A stretch of 64,000 nucleotides of DNA, taken from contig DAIDGU010000019.1 of assembly GCA_027459785.1 (NCBI GenBank), forward strand, positions 20,531-84,530, written 5' to 3'. The notes under the pieces were generated by a model that was not told the DNA's origin, did no database searches, and saw only the letters and a list, made by a program, of their open reading frames with translations. This DNA comes from Ktedonobacteria bacterium (GTDB lineage Bacteria > Chloroflexota > Ktedonobacteria > Ktedonobacterales > JACDGC01). Positions 1 to 8,146 of the stretch are shown here, piece by piece (the first letter of the stretch is position 1; each line of letters opens with the position of its first letter). The position numbers were made by a program, and so were the translations under genes.

Positions 1-550
1 CGAGCGCCAGGAAGAGGCTTTCGGGATACGGCACGAAGCCGAAGATTGCCGTGGGAAAGACAGTGAGGGCGAGGACGGCACCAAACGCCGCCCGCACACC
101 GAAATCTGCGCGGGCCAGCGCGTGCAGTTCCAGCAACGTCACCAGCCAGGCGCCATTGGCGATGACCAGGCCGGCCAGCCCGCCAGCGCCGCCCACCAGC
201 GGCGCGAGGACGTGTTCAGCGAGGGGATAGAGCGGGAAGAACGCCGGCGTCGTGTGGATGTCGGCAATCTGATAGCCATTGGTGGCGATAAGCGCATAGA
301 TTTGGGCGTCCCAGCGTTCCCAGGTGTGCCAGAGCGGCACGGCGACAGGCTGGCTCAGCACCGACGGCAGGCGTAGCCGCGCCCCCACGAGCGTAGCGGC
401 GATCAGCCACCCGCGCGAGAGCAGGAAAAGCGGCACAACGACCCGCATGGCAGGATAGCGGCAGGATAAAGCGGCCAACGCGCGCTCGCCCCACGCTTTG
501 GCACCCGCCCCTGTAAAACGATTTGTTGCGCGCGCGTGGGTATCGGCCAT
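1..550 (-). CDS. PIG-V-type mannosyltransferase, N-terminal part (runs off the left edge)
   Basis: This open frame continues past position 1, so only about 183 N-terminal residues are visible. It carries a WERWDAQIY...GY motif followed by AFFPLYP, the signature of PIG-V/mannosyltransferase-like integral membrane enzymes that transfer mannose from a lipid-linked donor. Hydrophobic segments precede and follow these motifs, as expected of a polytopic enzyme. ATG at 550 is preferred because AGGA lies 8 bases upstream; ATG at 559 in the same frame is possible. Shorter overlapping frames here are out of phase with the conserved motif. The family call rests on motif recognition only, and the C-terminal half is not in the window. 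Confidence 0.7.
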   Translation of the reverse strand, partial: MADTHARATNRFTGAGAKAWGERALAALSCRYPAMRVVVPLFLLSRGWLIAATLVGARLRLPSVLSQPVAVPLWHTWERWDAQIYALIATNGYQIADIHTTPAFFPLYPLAEHVLAPLVGGAGGLAGLVIANGAWLVTLLELHALARADFGVRAAFGAVLALTVFPTAIFGFVPYPESLFLAL

Positions 551-813
551 CGGTTCCATCCTGAGTGTGATTGCTGCGTGCGATCGATCACCCCAACGCA
601 AAAAGCGCGCCGCACGCGGTCTCCATCCAGCATACACATCAGCGGATCTCTGCCGCAGCGTGGCCCATCGTTCGCCACCGCAATCGCCCTTGCCACGTAA
701 TGTTTGCGCTTGCTCACCACCCATTCCAAATGCCGCAAAATTGCCCCCGGTCGCGTTACTCCTTGTGTCACCATCATCCGCATTTCCAGCCGAAGATGAA
801 GGAGTCTGATCCG

Positions 814-1731
814 ATGTCCACACCCATATTGCGAACCTTGGCCAGCGCCGCGCTCTGCGTTGTCGCGCTTTTCATGGCCGCTTGTGGCGACACCGTGACC
901 GTCACCGGCCCGGCATCGTCCACCAGCACCGCCGCGCCGACCAGTACCCCCGCGCCCGCCGCGCCAACAATCGTCGCCGCGCAGAATGCGCAGAGCGGCA
1001 CCGATGCCACCGCCGCGCAGATCGCCGTCACGGCCACCTGCCCGGCGGGGACGACGCTAGTCAGCGGCGGGTATAGCCTCACCCTCGCCAGCCCCACCCA
1101 ACTCGTCACGATCAGCGCCGACTACCCCTCCGCCGCGAACGCCTGGACCGCGACCGAACTCAACCCGCAGTCCGGCGGCGCGATCACCCTGACGACCTAT
1201 GCCTACTGCGCGCAGGCGACACCACCGATCACCACCAGCATCGCCACGGCGACGGCCAGCGGCGGCAATGCGGTGGCGGCCTGCCCCAGCGGCACGGTGC
1301 TTACTAGCGGTGGTTTCAAGCAAGATGCAAACGGTGCCAACGTCATCGCCGCCTCATATCCCGTCGCCAATACCTGGCATACCAGTCAGATCGGTGGCAT
1401 TCAGCATGTCCCCTACAATGCCTATGCAGTCTGCGCCAGCAATGGCCTGGCGGCGGGTAGCCTGCCCACGGGGGGCGCGACGCTGGCCAACAACGCCACC
1501 GGCGCGGCGAATGCCACCTGCACCACCGGCCAAACCCTGGTGGGCGGCGGTTTCGCCAATGCCAATAATGCGAATGCGCTCGTCACCGACCTCAAGCTGG
1601 CAACGGCCCCGACCAGTTGGGCGGCCAAAGTGCTGAATTTCTATGCCCCACCAGTCTCCGGTCCTGGCGGTCCGCCGCCTACTCCCGGCCCACTGCAATT
1701 GACGGCTTACGGCGTCTGCGTCACCGGGTAG
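814..1731 (+). CDS. Lipoprotein made of three repeated Cys-containing modules
   Basis: The 305-residue product starts with a lipoprotein signal (FMAAC, lipidated Cys24), so it should sit on the outer face of the cytoplasmic membrane. A Ser/Thr/Pro/Ala-rich linker follows. Then come three modules of about 80 residues, each beginning C-x-x-G-x-x-L-x-x-G-G-[YF] (Cys76, Cys157, Cys236) and each ending in Y-x-x-C (YAYC, YAVC, YGVC). The first and last Cys of each module could form a disulfide. ATG 814 is chosen because AAGGAG lies 9 bases upstream; the frame is open further upstream but lacks coding character there. Function unknown; a surface binding or adhesive role is only a guess. Confidence 0.8.
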   Translation: MSTPILRTLASAALCVVALFMAACGDTVTVTGPASSTSTAAPTSTPAPAAPTIVAAQNAQSGTDATAAQIAVTATCPAGTTLVSGGYSLTLASPTQLVTISADYPSAANAWTATELNPQSGGAITLTTYAYCAQATPPITTSIATATASGGNAVAACPSGTVLTSGGFKQDANGANVIAASYPVANTWHTSQIGGIQHVPYNAYAVCASNGLAAGSLPTGGATLANNATGAANATCTTGQTLVGGGFANANNANALVTDLKLATAPTSWAAKVLNFYAPPVSGPGGPPPTPGPLQLTAYGVCVTG

Positions 1732-1750
1732 ACAACGAGCAGGCGACTGA

Positions 1751-1815
1751 TATCCTTTTCGGGTAATAACAGTGGTCAGCGGGGCCGGACAGACAGGAAT
1801 GGCTGTCCTCCGTGG
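1751..1815. repeat. Copy of the 'TTTTCGGGTAA ... GACAGGAATG' repeat
   Basis: This stretch matches 45778-45837 over about 60 bases: a CCTTTTCGGGTAA-like end, then GTGGTCA, GGGGCC and a hairpin with GGAA loop (GGACAGaCA-GGAA-TGgCTGTCC, 1787-1808). The second copy has an inverted partner end at 45851-45870, which is not found here, so this may be a one-sided copy. Confidence 0.6.
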
Positions 1816-1850
1816 TGATGGAGAATGGCGGTCCTCCGGGGGAACGTAGT

Positions 1851-1870
1851 GGCGGACAGGAATGTCCGCC
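1851..1870. repeat. GGCGGACA-GGAA-TGTCCGCC hairpin repeat, copy 1
   Basis: A perfect 8-bp stem closes a GGAA loop, which fits the GNRA tetraloop pattern when transcribed on this strand. Other copies are at 16045-16062 and, in inverted orientation, 27782-27801. All are intergenic. Confidence 0.8.
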
Positions 1871-1883
1871 CCACGTCTAGACT

Positions 1884-1925
1884 CCCCTCTCCATCCGCAG
1901 ATGGGGAGGGGCCGGGGGTGGGGCC
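1884..1925. repeat. CCCCTCTCCATCCGCAGATG GC-rich hairpin repeat, copy 1
   Basis: A 12-bp stem with one mismatch (G-U in RNA) and a CGCA loop is followed by a conserved GGCCGGGGGTGGGG tail. Near-identical copies are at 49933-49976 and 61065-61106. Each copy lies at or near a 3' gene end. GC-rich repeats of this general type are scattered in many Chloroflexota and Planctomycetota genomes. Confidence 0.8.
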
Positions 1926-2048
1926 ACCCCGCTCCATGCCCGAATGTCTCGCGCCGCATATTTGCATGTTTCTCTAGCACTGGCACACCAAGCTATGCTA
2001 TCGTTTGAATACGATATAGCGACAAGGTGCTTTTGAGAGGGACGCGAG

Positions 2049-2741
2049 ATGACGACAAGTGGAACGGTGGCTTTGGTAGGCTCAGGCGAATTTTTGCCAG
2101 CGAGTATCCCGCTGGATCGCGTGTTGCTGGGGCGGTTGACGGAGCCACCGCGCGTGGCCGTCCTGCCGACGGCGGCGGCACCGGATGGTCCCGGCGTGCC
2201 AGAACGCTGGGCGCGCATGGGCGTCGAACACTTCACGCAACTGGGCGCGGCGGTCGCGCCGGTGATGCTGCTGACCCGCCAGGACGCTGAATCGCCAGAA
2301 CTGGCGGCAACCATCGCCGCCGCCAACTTCGTCTATTTCTCCGGCGGCAAGCCGCGCTATCTGCTGGAAACGCTGCGCGATTCGGCATGCTGGCGCGCGG
2401 TGGCGGGCATATACGCGGCGGGTGGTGTGGTGGCCGGTTGCTCGGCGGGCGCGATGGTGCTGGGCGAGGCGCTTTTCGACTTCCCGCAGATCTGGCGCAC
2501 CCTGCCAGCGCTGGGGCTGGCCCACGGCGTCGCCGTCATCCCGCACTTCGACGAAATGCCCGCCCTGATCCGCAACCAGATCCGGCGTGCCGGACCGACA
2601 ATCGACACAGCCGGCGTGGAGGGCAGCACGGCGCTGGTCGTCACCGCCGATGGCTGGCAGGTGGCCGGGCAAGGGGGTGTCACCATCTTCACCGCACACG
2701 CCAAAGCGCGCTACACCGACGGCCAGACCATCCCGCGCTGA
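2049..2741 (+). CDS. Peptidase S51 family protein (dipeptidase E/cyanophycinase-like)
   Basis: The 230-residue product has the class I glutamine amidotransferase-like fold used by peptidase family S51. A GGKPRYLLETL segment is followed by the nucleophile elbow AGCSAGAM with Ser132 as likely catalytic residue, and a His lies in VIPHFDE. Length matches the family (about 200-270). S51 enzymes cleave Asp-X dipeptides or cyanophycin; the substrate cannot be told from sequence. Start ATG 2049 has GAGAGGGA upstream. The gene converges on the minus-strand gene ending at 2747 with only 5 bases between the stops. No signal peptide, so cytoplasmic. Confidence 0.8.
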   Translation: MTTSGTVALVGSGEFLPASIPLDRVLLGRLTEPPRVAVLPTAAAPDGPGVPERWARMGVEHFTQLGAAVAPVMLLTRQDAESPELAATIAAANFVYFSGGKPRYLLETLRDSACWRAVAGIYAAGGVVAGCSAGAMVLGEALFDFPQIWRTLPALGLAHGVAVIPHFDEMPALIRNQIRRAGPTIDTAGVEGSTALVVTADGWQVAGQGGVTIFTAHAKARYTDGQTIPR

Positions 2742-2746
2742 TCTCC

Positions 2747-3706
2747 TCAGCACAGATCAACGTTTATTCGTTGTTGCTGTTCTCCGGCGTGGATGGCCAG
2801 CGCGCCATTGCTTGTGATATCCGTGAGCGCCACAATTTGTTGTTCGCCCGGCTGCAAAGTTCCTTGGCTGGGCGCGAAGCGGAACGGACCAGCTAGCGTA
2901 CTGAGCGACCAGCGCTCCGGCAATGTGCTGGTATTCGTGAACGTCAGCGTGGTGGTCAGCGCCGGTGGAGGAGTCTGAAGCTGATTGCCGGTATGGCCGA
3001 CCACGCGCTCTCGGACGGGATGGCAGGGGAGCGTGAGTGTCGCGGGCGCGCTGAGCGTGGCTGTGCCTTTGGCCTGCGATGGCAAAGGGGTAGCGGCAGG
3101 CGCTGTGGGCGCGGGTGTTGCCGTCGCTGTGGAGGTTGCCGTCGGTGCTGGCGTTCGTGGGGGTGCGGGTGGCGTTGGCGTCGCCTTGGGCGGGGCGGCG
3201 GGTGGCACGGTTGGCTTGGGCAGTGGGCCAGGCTGCACCGGACGGATGCCGGTCACGGGGGCAGGGGTGCTGCGGGGCGTCGGCGTTGGAGTAGTCGGCT
3301 GCACGACCGGCAACGGAGCGGGCGTATTGGTCGGCGCGGGCGTGGCCGTCGGCGTGGCACCAGTTTGCCCGCCCACACTGGCGCGCGAAGGCAAGAACGT
3401 GAGATGTGGTGTGCCGTCTGGTGCAAAACGACCGCCTAATACGAAGAACATCCCGCACATCAGGAACAATGCCAGCACGGCGCTGACGCTATAGATTGCC
3501 AGCGCGCGTTGTTGGCGGCGCAGGGCCGCGCTGTACTGCGGCGTGGTGATGACATCCGATTCGATCATGAAAGCCGGTAGAGTTGGTCCGCCCTGTTCAC
3601 TGAAAGGCGCGCTGGTCGGCGTCCACTGCACCGTCGGCGCGCTGAGGCTATCATCCGGCACGTCCAGCCAGGGATGTTCTTCGGGATCGAAGGTCTCTTC
3701 GTTCAT
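2747..3706 (-). CDS. Membrane-anchored Pro/Thr-rich protein with C-terminal Ig-like domain
   Basis: The 319-residue product has a cytoplasmic N-terminus of about 67 residues, one transmembrane segment at 68-91, then a long low-complexity stretch rich in Pro, Thr and Ala (about 105-220). A compact C-terminal domain of about 100 residues follows, with patterns such as LTFTNTSTLPERWSL and QGTLQPGEQQIV that recall Ig-like/choice-of-anchor beta-sandwiches. This layout suggests a domain held away from the membrane by a flexible spacer. No enzyme motif is visible. The role is unknown. Confidence 0.75.
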   Translation of the reverse strand: MNEETFDPEEHPWLDVPDDSLSAPTVQWTPTSAPFSEQGGPTLPAFMIESDVITTPQYSAALRRQQRALAIYSVSAVLALFLMCGMFFVLGGRFAPDGTPHLTFLPSRASVGGQTGATPTATPAPTNTPAPLPVVQPTTPTPTPRSTPAPVTGIRPVQPGPLPKPTVPPAAPPKATPTPPAPPRTPAPTATSTATATPAPTAPAATPLPSQAKGTATLSAPATLTLPCHPVRERVVGHTGNQLQTPPPALTTTLTFTNTSTLPERWSLSTLAGPFRFAPSQGTLQPGEQQIVALTDITSNGALAIHAGEQQQRINVDLC

Positions 3707-3837
3707 GTTGGCGTTCCTCTAAATACCGTTCCATTATTGATGTAATACTTGTCATAATTCTCCCGTGCAAGAACAACGCCAAAGCATGAATGTGCGCGGC
3801 AGTGCCGCGCCTCACGTGATGAGCGGGCCACCCGCCT

Positions 3838-4458
3838 TCACCCCAAACCCAACGCGGCCAGCGCCTCATGCCAGAGGGGCGAAACCGTGTCGAGGCGGTG
3901 GTAGTCGTGGCGCGGCAAGGCCAGTGGGACGCCGGCAAAGGGTTCCTGCCACTCGCCGACCGCAGCGATCAAGTCTTGCAGCGCCTGTTCCGCGCCGGTC
4001 CGCACATCGTCGGGATAGTGCATCTTCACGATGGCGGCGGCGAACTCATCTTCATCATAGATCCGCATGCTGCGATCCGCACTGACGTGCAGGTCCAGTT
4101 CGAGATCGACAAAGCGCGTGGCTGTGTCGAGCGGCTGGGGTGGCACCCACGGCAAAATGACATCGCAATAGCAGTGGCTCAGCCATCCATGCTCATCATA
4201 ATTGGCTGAAATGGCGAACCAGCGACCAGGAAAAAAGAATTGCAGGTGGTCGTGGCGCATCGTCCAGCCATGATTACGATTGATATAGGTGCCGCGCGGC
4301 TGCCAGAAGGTATACCGCTGCGGGGTGCGATCCAGCACGAAGACAGCATACGATCCCCACAGCGAGCCATCGTATTTGCGTTTATCGACCACCAGTTGCG
4401 GCGCGATCAGCGGCTGCCGGCGACGGCGCGGGTGGCGATGGGGTGGGTAGCTGCTCAT
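3838..4458 (-). CDS. DUF402 domain protein (second of a tandem pair)
   Basis: The 206-residue product matches the DUF402 pattern: WxxY...F...PGRWFAISANYDEHGWLSHCYCDVILP, then VDLELDLHVSADRS and a D-E-D-E acidic patch. DUF402 proteins include nucleotide phosphatases and a domain associated with RNA processing, so a phosphoester or RNA role is possible but unproven. ATG 4458 is chosen because its ATGA overlaps the TGA of the upstream gene (4455-4458), implying translational coupling; the frame is open upstream but that part lies inside the neighbour. It is a diverged paralogue of that neighbour. Confidence 0.75.
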   Translation of the reverse strand: MSSYPPHRHPRRRRQPLIAPQLVVDKRKYDGSLWGSYAVFVLDRTPQRYTFWQPRGTYINRNHGWTMRHDHLQFFFPGRWFAISANYDEHGWLSHCYCDVILPWVPPQPLDTATRFVDLELDLHVSADRSMRIYDEDEFAAAIVKMHYPDDVRTGAEQALQDLIAAVGEWQEPFAGVPLALPRHDYHRLDTVSPLWHEALAALGLG

Positions 4459-5039
4459 AAAGGCAAGAGTCCATTCCACTGTGCGGCGCAGGCGGCGGCA
4501 AAGCTGGTGCTGGTAGGATCGAGCGTTTGCCAGTCCAGGCGGTCCAGGTGCGCGACCACGGCGGCGAAGGGGCCGTCCCATGCCAGGGCATGCGCTTCCA
4601 GCGTGTCTAATGCCTGGAACGCCTCCGCGCGCAACTCCGCCAGGTGGGGATTCACCACTGCTGCGCGACCATAGACCTCATGATCTTTCGTGAAGACGCT
4701 GCGGTCCGCGCGCACGACAACATCCACATACAGATCAGTATAGCGCACCTCCGTGGCATCCGGCGTCACCGGCGGATTGGGCATGACGATATCGCAGTAA
4801 CAGCCGGCGAAATCGCCCATCGGATCATAAAAGGAATGGATGACATACCATTGCCCCGGCCAGATGAAGGTGATCTCGTTGTGCGCGGCGTGCCAGGTGT
4901 TGGGGCGCCAATGCATCGGCGTGCCAGCGGGCGTCCATACCGTCGGGCAGGCGTCACTGATCGGCAGCCAAAACCCCTGCCAACGCCCCCACTGTGAGCC
5001 ATCGGGCAACATCTTATACACTTCCACCGCAGACAACAT
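4455..5039 (-). CDS. DUF402 domain protein (first of a tandem pair)
   Basis: The 194-residue product shares with the following gene the order W..W..F, PGQWYVIHSFYDPMGDFAGCYCDIVMP and YTDLYVDVVVRADRSVF, which marks it as DUF402. The conserved Tyr-Cys pair and the Asp residues in the last motif are kept in both copies. Start ATG 5039 has AAAGGAG at good spacing. A promoter-like TTGACG-18-TACGAT lies just upstream on this strand (5066-5095). The pair probably forms a two-gene operon; tandem copies suggest a heterodimer or divided roles. Confidence 0.75.
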   Translation of the reverse strand: MLSAVEVYKMLPDGSQWGRWQGFWLPISDACPTVWTPAGTPMHWRPNTWHAAHNEITFIWPGQWYVIHSFYDPMGDFAGCYCDIVMPNPPVTPDATEVRYTDLYVDVVVRADRSVFTKDHEVYGRAAVVNPHLAELRAEAFQALDTLEAHALAWDGPFAAVVAHLDRLDWQTLDPTSTSFAAACAAQWNGLLPL

Positions 5040-5065
5040 CGCATCCGCTCCTTTCGCTCAATAGG

Positions 5066-5095
5066 ATCGTATGCCATAGACGAGGCAAACGTCAA
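5066..5095 (-). promoter_or_regulatory. Sigma-70-like promoter of the DUF402 pair
   Basis: Read on the minus strand, TTGACG (5095-5090) and TACGAT (5071-5066) are separated by 18 bp. Transcription would begin near 5059, giving a leader of about 20 nt before ATG 5039. Confidence 0.55.
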
Positions 5096-5153
5096 CCTGT
5101 CCTATATGAATCGACCGGGCGTTATGCGTGCATATCTATTATATTACCTGCGC

Positions 5154-6038
5154 TCAATGTGTCCGCATGAAGTCGAGTACTACCCGGTCAATGACAGTTG
5201 GCTGGGTAATATCCGGCGGCCAACGCTCTTCGAGGTTCTCGCGTCCCACGTAGATATTCATGGCGCTGCGGGTGGCATCATCATAGGTGCCAGTGTGAGG
5301 GCCGGTATAATCTCCCGTGCTCTGCAAGATGCCCTGCAACTCACGGATAAGTTCCGGCGTCAGCGGCACTGTATCCGCCGGATCGGTCTTGAAAAGATAG
5401 AGTTTATGCAATTCCAGAATGCGCCGGAGTTCATCAATGGGATGCGGATGCTCGTCGACCCGGAGATCGATGAAGCGATCATTGAAGCCACCATAGCCGC
5501 CCCGTTCGCGTACGACCAACAGCGCGGCGGACTGCTGTCCACGCCGGTCGCCTCCAGCAGTTTGCGCGGCGGCCAGCGCCATCAACAGGCGATCCCACAG
5601 GCGCAGATCGGAGTGTTGCGCGAAGGTGTCGGCCAGCGCGTCCACGGTCTCAGGATTCACCAAAATGTTCCCCTGGCAAGCGTAATTGGTTCCTGTGCGC
5701 CCACCGGCCCAGGGATAGCAACCAGCACCCGTAAATGTGGCGGCGCGGCCTTGCGCATCGACAATACCTACCTGGCGTTGCGTGGCTTCGGGATCATCGC
5801 GGGTCAGTTCCGTCAGCACCGCCTGGGGATCGATGCCGTCAGCCAACAATTCAAGGCCGCGCGGCCCATAGCTGGTGTTGGCATAAGACTGCGTGGCAAT
5901 GGCTCCCACGCCCGCCCGCGCCCACGGCACCACCGCGCCCACGCCAAGGAATTTCGACTGCACGGCCACACCTAGATCGCCCGTTGCTGAATCGCGTCCA
6001 ACGATGGAAAATGTCGCTACAATGCCTTCACGCCGCAT
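5154..6038 (-). CDS. DUF1028 family protein (Ntn hydrolase-like)
   Basis: The 294-residue product begins IVATFSIVGRDSATGDLGVAVQSK, the typical DUF1028 start, followed by GVGAVVPWARAGVGAIATQS and TGAGC..WAG......ACQGNIL. The family is predicted to have an Ntn-hydrolase-like fold. The C-terminal 70-80 residues form the extra domain (LIRELQGILQSTGDYTG) common in longer members, resembling peptidoglycan-binding repeats. ATG 6038 is used; GTG 6047 in frame is also possible. It lies about 20 bases after the oppF stop, so it is probably the last cistron of the peptide-transport operon, which suits a role in handling imported peptides or amides. Confidence 0.8.
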   Translation of the reverse strand: MRREGIVATFSIVGRDSATGDLGVAVQSKFLGVGAVVPWARAGVGAIATQSYANTSYGPRGLELLADGIDPQAVLTELTRDDPEATQRQVGIVDAQGRAATFTGAGCYPWAGGRTGTNYACQGNILVNPETVDALADTFAQHSDLRLWDRLLMALAAAQTAGGDRRGQQSAALLVVRERGGYGGFNDRFIDLRVDEHPHPIDELRRILELHKLYLFKTDPADTVPLTPELIRELQGILQSTGDYTGPHTGTYDDATRSAMNIYVGRENLEERWPPDITQPTVIDRVVLDFMRTH

Positions 6039-6058
6039 ACGCCTCACTTCTTTCGTGT

Positions 6059-7132
6059 CTATGACGCGCCTTCAAGGCTTACCTGTTCGAATGGTAGCTT
6101 TTCATTGGCAAAGTGGCACGCCGCGTAATGCCCCACCGCCTTCAATTCCAGGGGCGGCACGACGGTGCGGCAGATCTCCGGGTTGCCCAGCGCCTGCGTT
6201 CGGGGGCAGCGCGTATGGAAGTGACAGCCGGCAGGTGGGTTGGCCGGGCTGGGAATGTCGCCGGTGAGGACGATGCGCTGGCGCTTTTCCTCTACAAGCG
6301 GATCAGGTACGGGGATGGCTGAGAGTAACGCTTCGGTGTAGGGGTGGAGTGGCATGGCGTAAAGTGTGCGGTTGTCGGCAATCTCAACGATACGGCCCAG
6401 ATACATCACCGCGACGCGGTTGCTGATGTGGCGCACCACGGAGAGGTTGTGGGCAATAAACAGATAGGTCAACCCCAGGCGTTCTTGCAGATCTTCCAGC
6501 AGATTCAACACCTGGGCTTGCACGGAGACATCCAGTGCGGATACCGGCTCGTCGGCGATGACCAGCGATGGATTGAGCGCCAGTGAGCGTGCGATACCGA
6601 TGCGTTGGCGCTGTCCACCGCTGAATTCATGAGGAAAGCGGTTGAGGAAGTTGGATTTCAAGCCGACCAACTCCAACAATTCCACCACTCGATTCCGGAT
6701 TTCCTTGCGATTGCCACGCTGAAAGTTAATAAGCGGCTCGGAGACGACCTGTTCGACAGTATAGCGCGGATCGAGCGAACCAAAGGGATCTTGAAAGACC
6801 ATCTGCATATCCGCTCGCTTCTGACGCATGGCACTGGCTTTCAGCTTCGTGAGATCCTGACCCGCGAACAGCACTTGGCCGCTGGTAATGGGAATGAGTT
6901 GCAAGATGGCGCGGCCCGTAGTGGATTTGCCGCAGCCAGACTCGCCCACCAGACCGAGCGTTTCGCCTTTTTTAAGAGCGAAGCTCACGCCGTCCACCGC
7001 TTTGATGGCTCCTCGTACACCGAAAATATTGCCGCCACCAACTGGGAAGTACACCTTCAGATCACGGACATCCAGTAGCATATCACTGGCCGCCGCGTGT
7101 TGATCTACCATGCTTTGTGTGATATCGATCAT
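6059..7132 (-). CDS. oppF: Oligopeptide/dipeptide ABC transporter ATP-binding protein
   Basis: The 357-residue product is an ABC ATPase with Walker [10 protein letters not shown] (63-71), Q-loop region [15 protein letters not shown], signature FSGGQRQR and Walker [13 protein letters not shown]. The C-terminal region has the oligopeptide/dipeptide ABC extension with Cys residues (GCHFHTRCP). The segment [20 protein letters not shown] is typical of the OppF/DppF type. It pairs with OppD encoded just upstream (20 bases). Together they energise the OppB-OppC permease at the cytoplasmic face of the membrane. Confidence 0.93.
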   Translation of the reverse strand: MIDITQSMVDQHAAASDMLLDVRDLKVYFPVGGGNIFGVRGAIKAVDGVSFALKKGETLGLVGESGCGKSTTGRAILQLIPITSGQVLFAGQDLTKLKASAMRQKRADMQMVFQDPFGSLDPRYTVEQVVSEPLINFQRGNRKEIRNRVVELLELVGLKSNFLNRFPHEFSGGQRQRIGIARSLALNPSLVIADEPVSALDVSVQAQVLNLLEDLQERLGLTYLFIAHNLSVVRHISNRVAVMYLGRIVEIADNRTLYAMPLHPYTEALLSAIPVPDPLVEEKRQRIVLTGDIPSPANPPAGCHFHTRCPRTQALGNPEICRTVVPPLELKAVGHYAACHFANEKLPFEQVSLEGAS

Positions 7133-7152
7133 CGATTACGAACCTCGCTCTA

Positions 7153-8121
7153 TCAATAGGGATAAAAACAGGCGGCGCGTTGGCCGGGGTCGGTTTCCAT
7201 CAAGGGTGGCACTTCCTGCCGGCAGCGCGGCTGCACCTTGGGGCAGCGTGGCGCGAAAGAGCAGCCCTTGGGTAGATGGAGCAGATCAGGTGGTGAGCCG
7301 ACGATAGGCGTCAGGCGCGTGCCGGGCGCTTCGTCCAGGCGTGGGATCGAGTGCAGCAGGGCTTGGGTGTAGGGATGGGCCGGTTTGGCGAAAAGTTGCT
7401 TTGTGTTGGTGGTTTCAACGATCTTGCCACCATACATCACGAGTACCCGTTGCGCCATGCCCGCCACCACGCCCAGATCGTGAGTGATGAGCATTATAGC
7501 GGTGTTAAACTCGCGTGATAGCCCCTTCATCAATTCCAGGATCTGCGCCTGAATCGTCACATCCAGCGCGGTCGTCGGCTCATCGGCGATGAGCAGCGAG
7601 GGATTGCACGACAGGGCCATTGCGATCATCACGCGCTGGCGCATGCCACCGCTGAACTCATGCGGATAATTGTTGATGCGTTTCTCCGCGCTGGGAATGC
7701 CCACGCGTTGCATCATGTCGATCGCGCGGTCGCGCGCCTGCTTGTGATTCATGTCGAGGTGCAGTTGGATCGCTTCCATCAGTTGATAGCCGATGGAAAA
7801 GACCGGATTGAGCGAGGTCATCGGATCCTGGAAGATCATGGCGATCTTGCCACCGCGCAATGCGCGCAGTTCATGGTCGCTCATTTCCAATACGTCACGT
7901 CCCTCGAAAAGCACGTGATCTCCGTCGATCTCCGCCGGTGGCATAGGCAGCAGGCGCATGGTAGAAAGCGCCGTTACACTTTTGCCGGAGCCACTTTCGC
8001 CCACGATGCCTAATGTTTCGCCACGCGCGATGGCGAAGCTGACATCATCGACCGCCTTGACATCACCCGCCCGTGTGTGGAAGGTTGTTTTGAGGTTTTG
8101 CACCTCAAGCAGATAGTCCAT
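7153..8121 (-). CDS. oppD: Oligopeptide/dipeptide ABC transporter ATP-binding protein
   Basis: The 322-residue product has Walker A GESGSGKS (41-48), [17 protein letters not shown], signature FSGGMRQR and Walker [13 protein letters not shown], followed by the family C-terminus [15 protein letters not shown]. The sequence [22 protein letters not shown] is typical of OppD/DppD. It lies between oppC and oppF with spacers of 20-25 bases, in one transcription unit. Confidence 0.93.
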   Translation of the reverse strand: MDYLLEVQNLKTTFHTRAGDVKAVDDVSFAIARGETLGIVGESGSGKSVTALSTMRLLPMPPAEIDGDHVLFEGRDVLEMSDHELRALRGGKIAMIFQDPMTSLNPVFSIGYQLMEAIQLHLDMNHKQARDRAIDMMQRVGIPSAEKRINNYPHEFSGGMRQRVMIAMALSCNPSLLIADEPTTALDVTIQAQILELMKGLSREFNTAIMLITHDLGVVAGMAQRVLVMYGGKIVETTNTKQLFAKPAHPYTQALLHSIPRLDEAPGTRLTPIVGSPPDLLHLPKGCSFAPRCPKVQPRCRQEVPPLMETDPGQRAACFYPY

Positions 8122-8146
8122 GAATTAGGTGTTCCTCTCCGGGAGG

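Larger units (their letters stand above)
1732..2048. other. Intergenic region with hairpin repeats
   Basis: No gene is supported. The region holds three dispersed-repeat copies (1751-1815, 1851-1870, 1884-1925) described separately. Their GC-rich stems directly after the lipoprotein stop could terminate or stabilise its transcript. Confidence 0.6.

Noticed and set aside
571..813. Upstream extension of the three-module lipoprotein
   Set aside because: The added 81 codons lack coding character and would bury the lipoprotein signal peptide; AAGGAG before ATG 814 sets the start.
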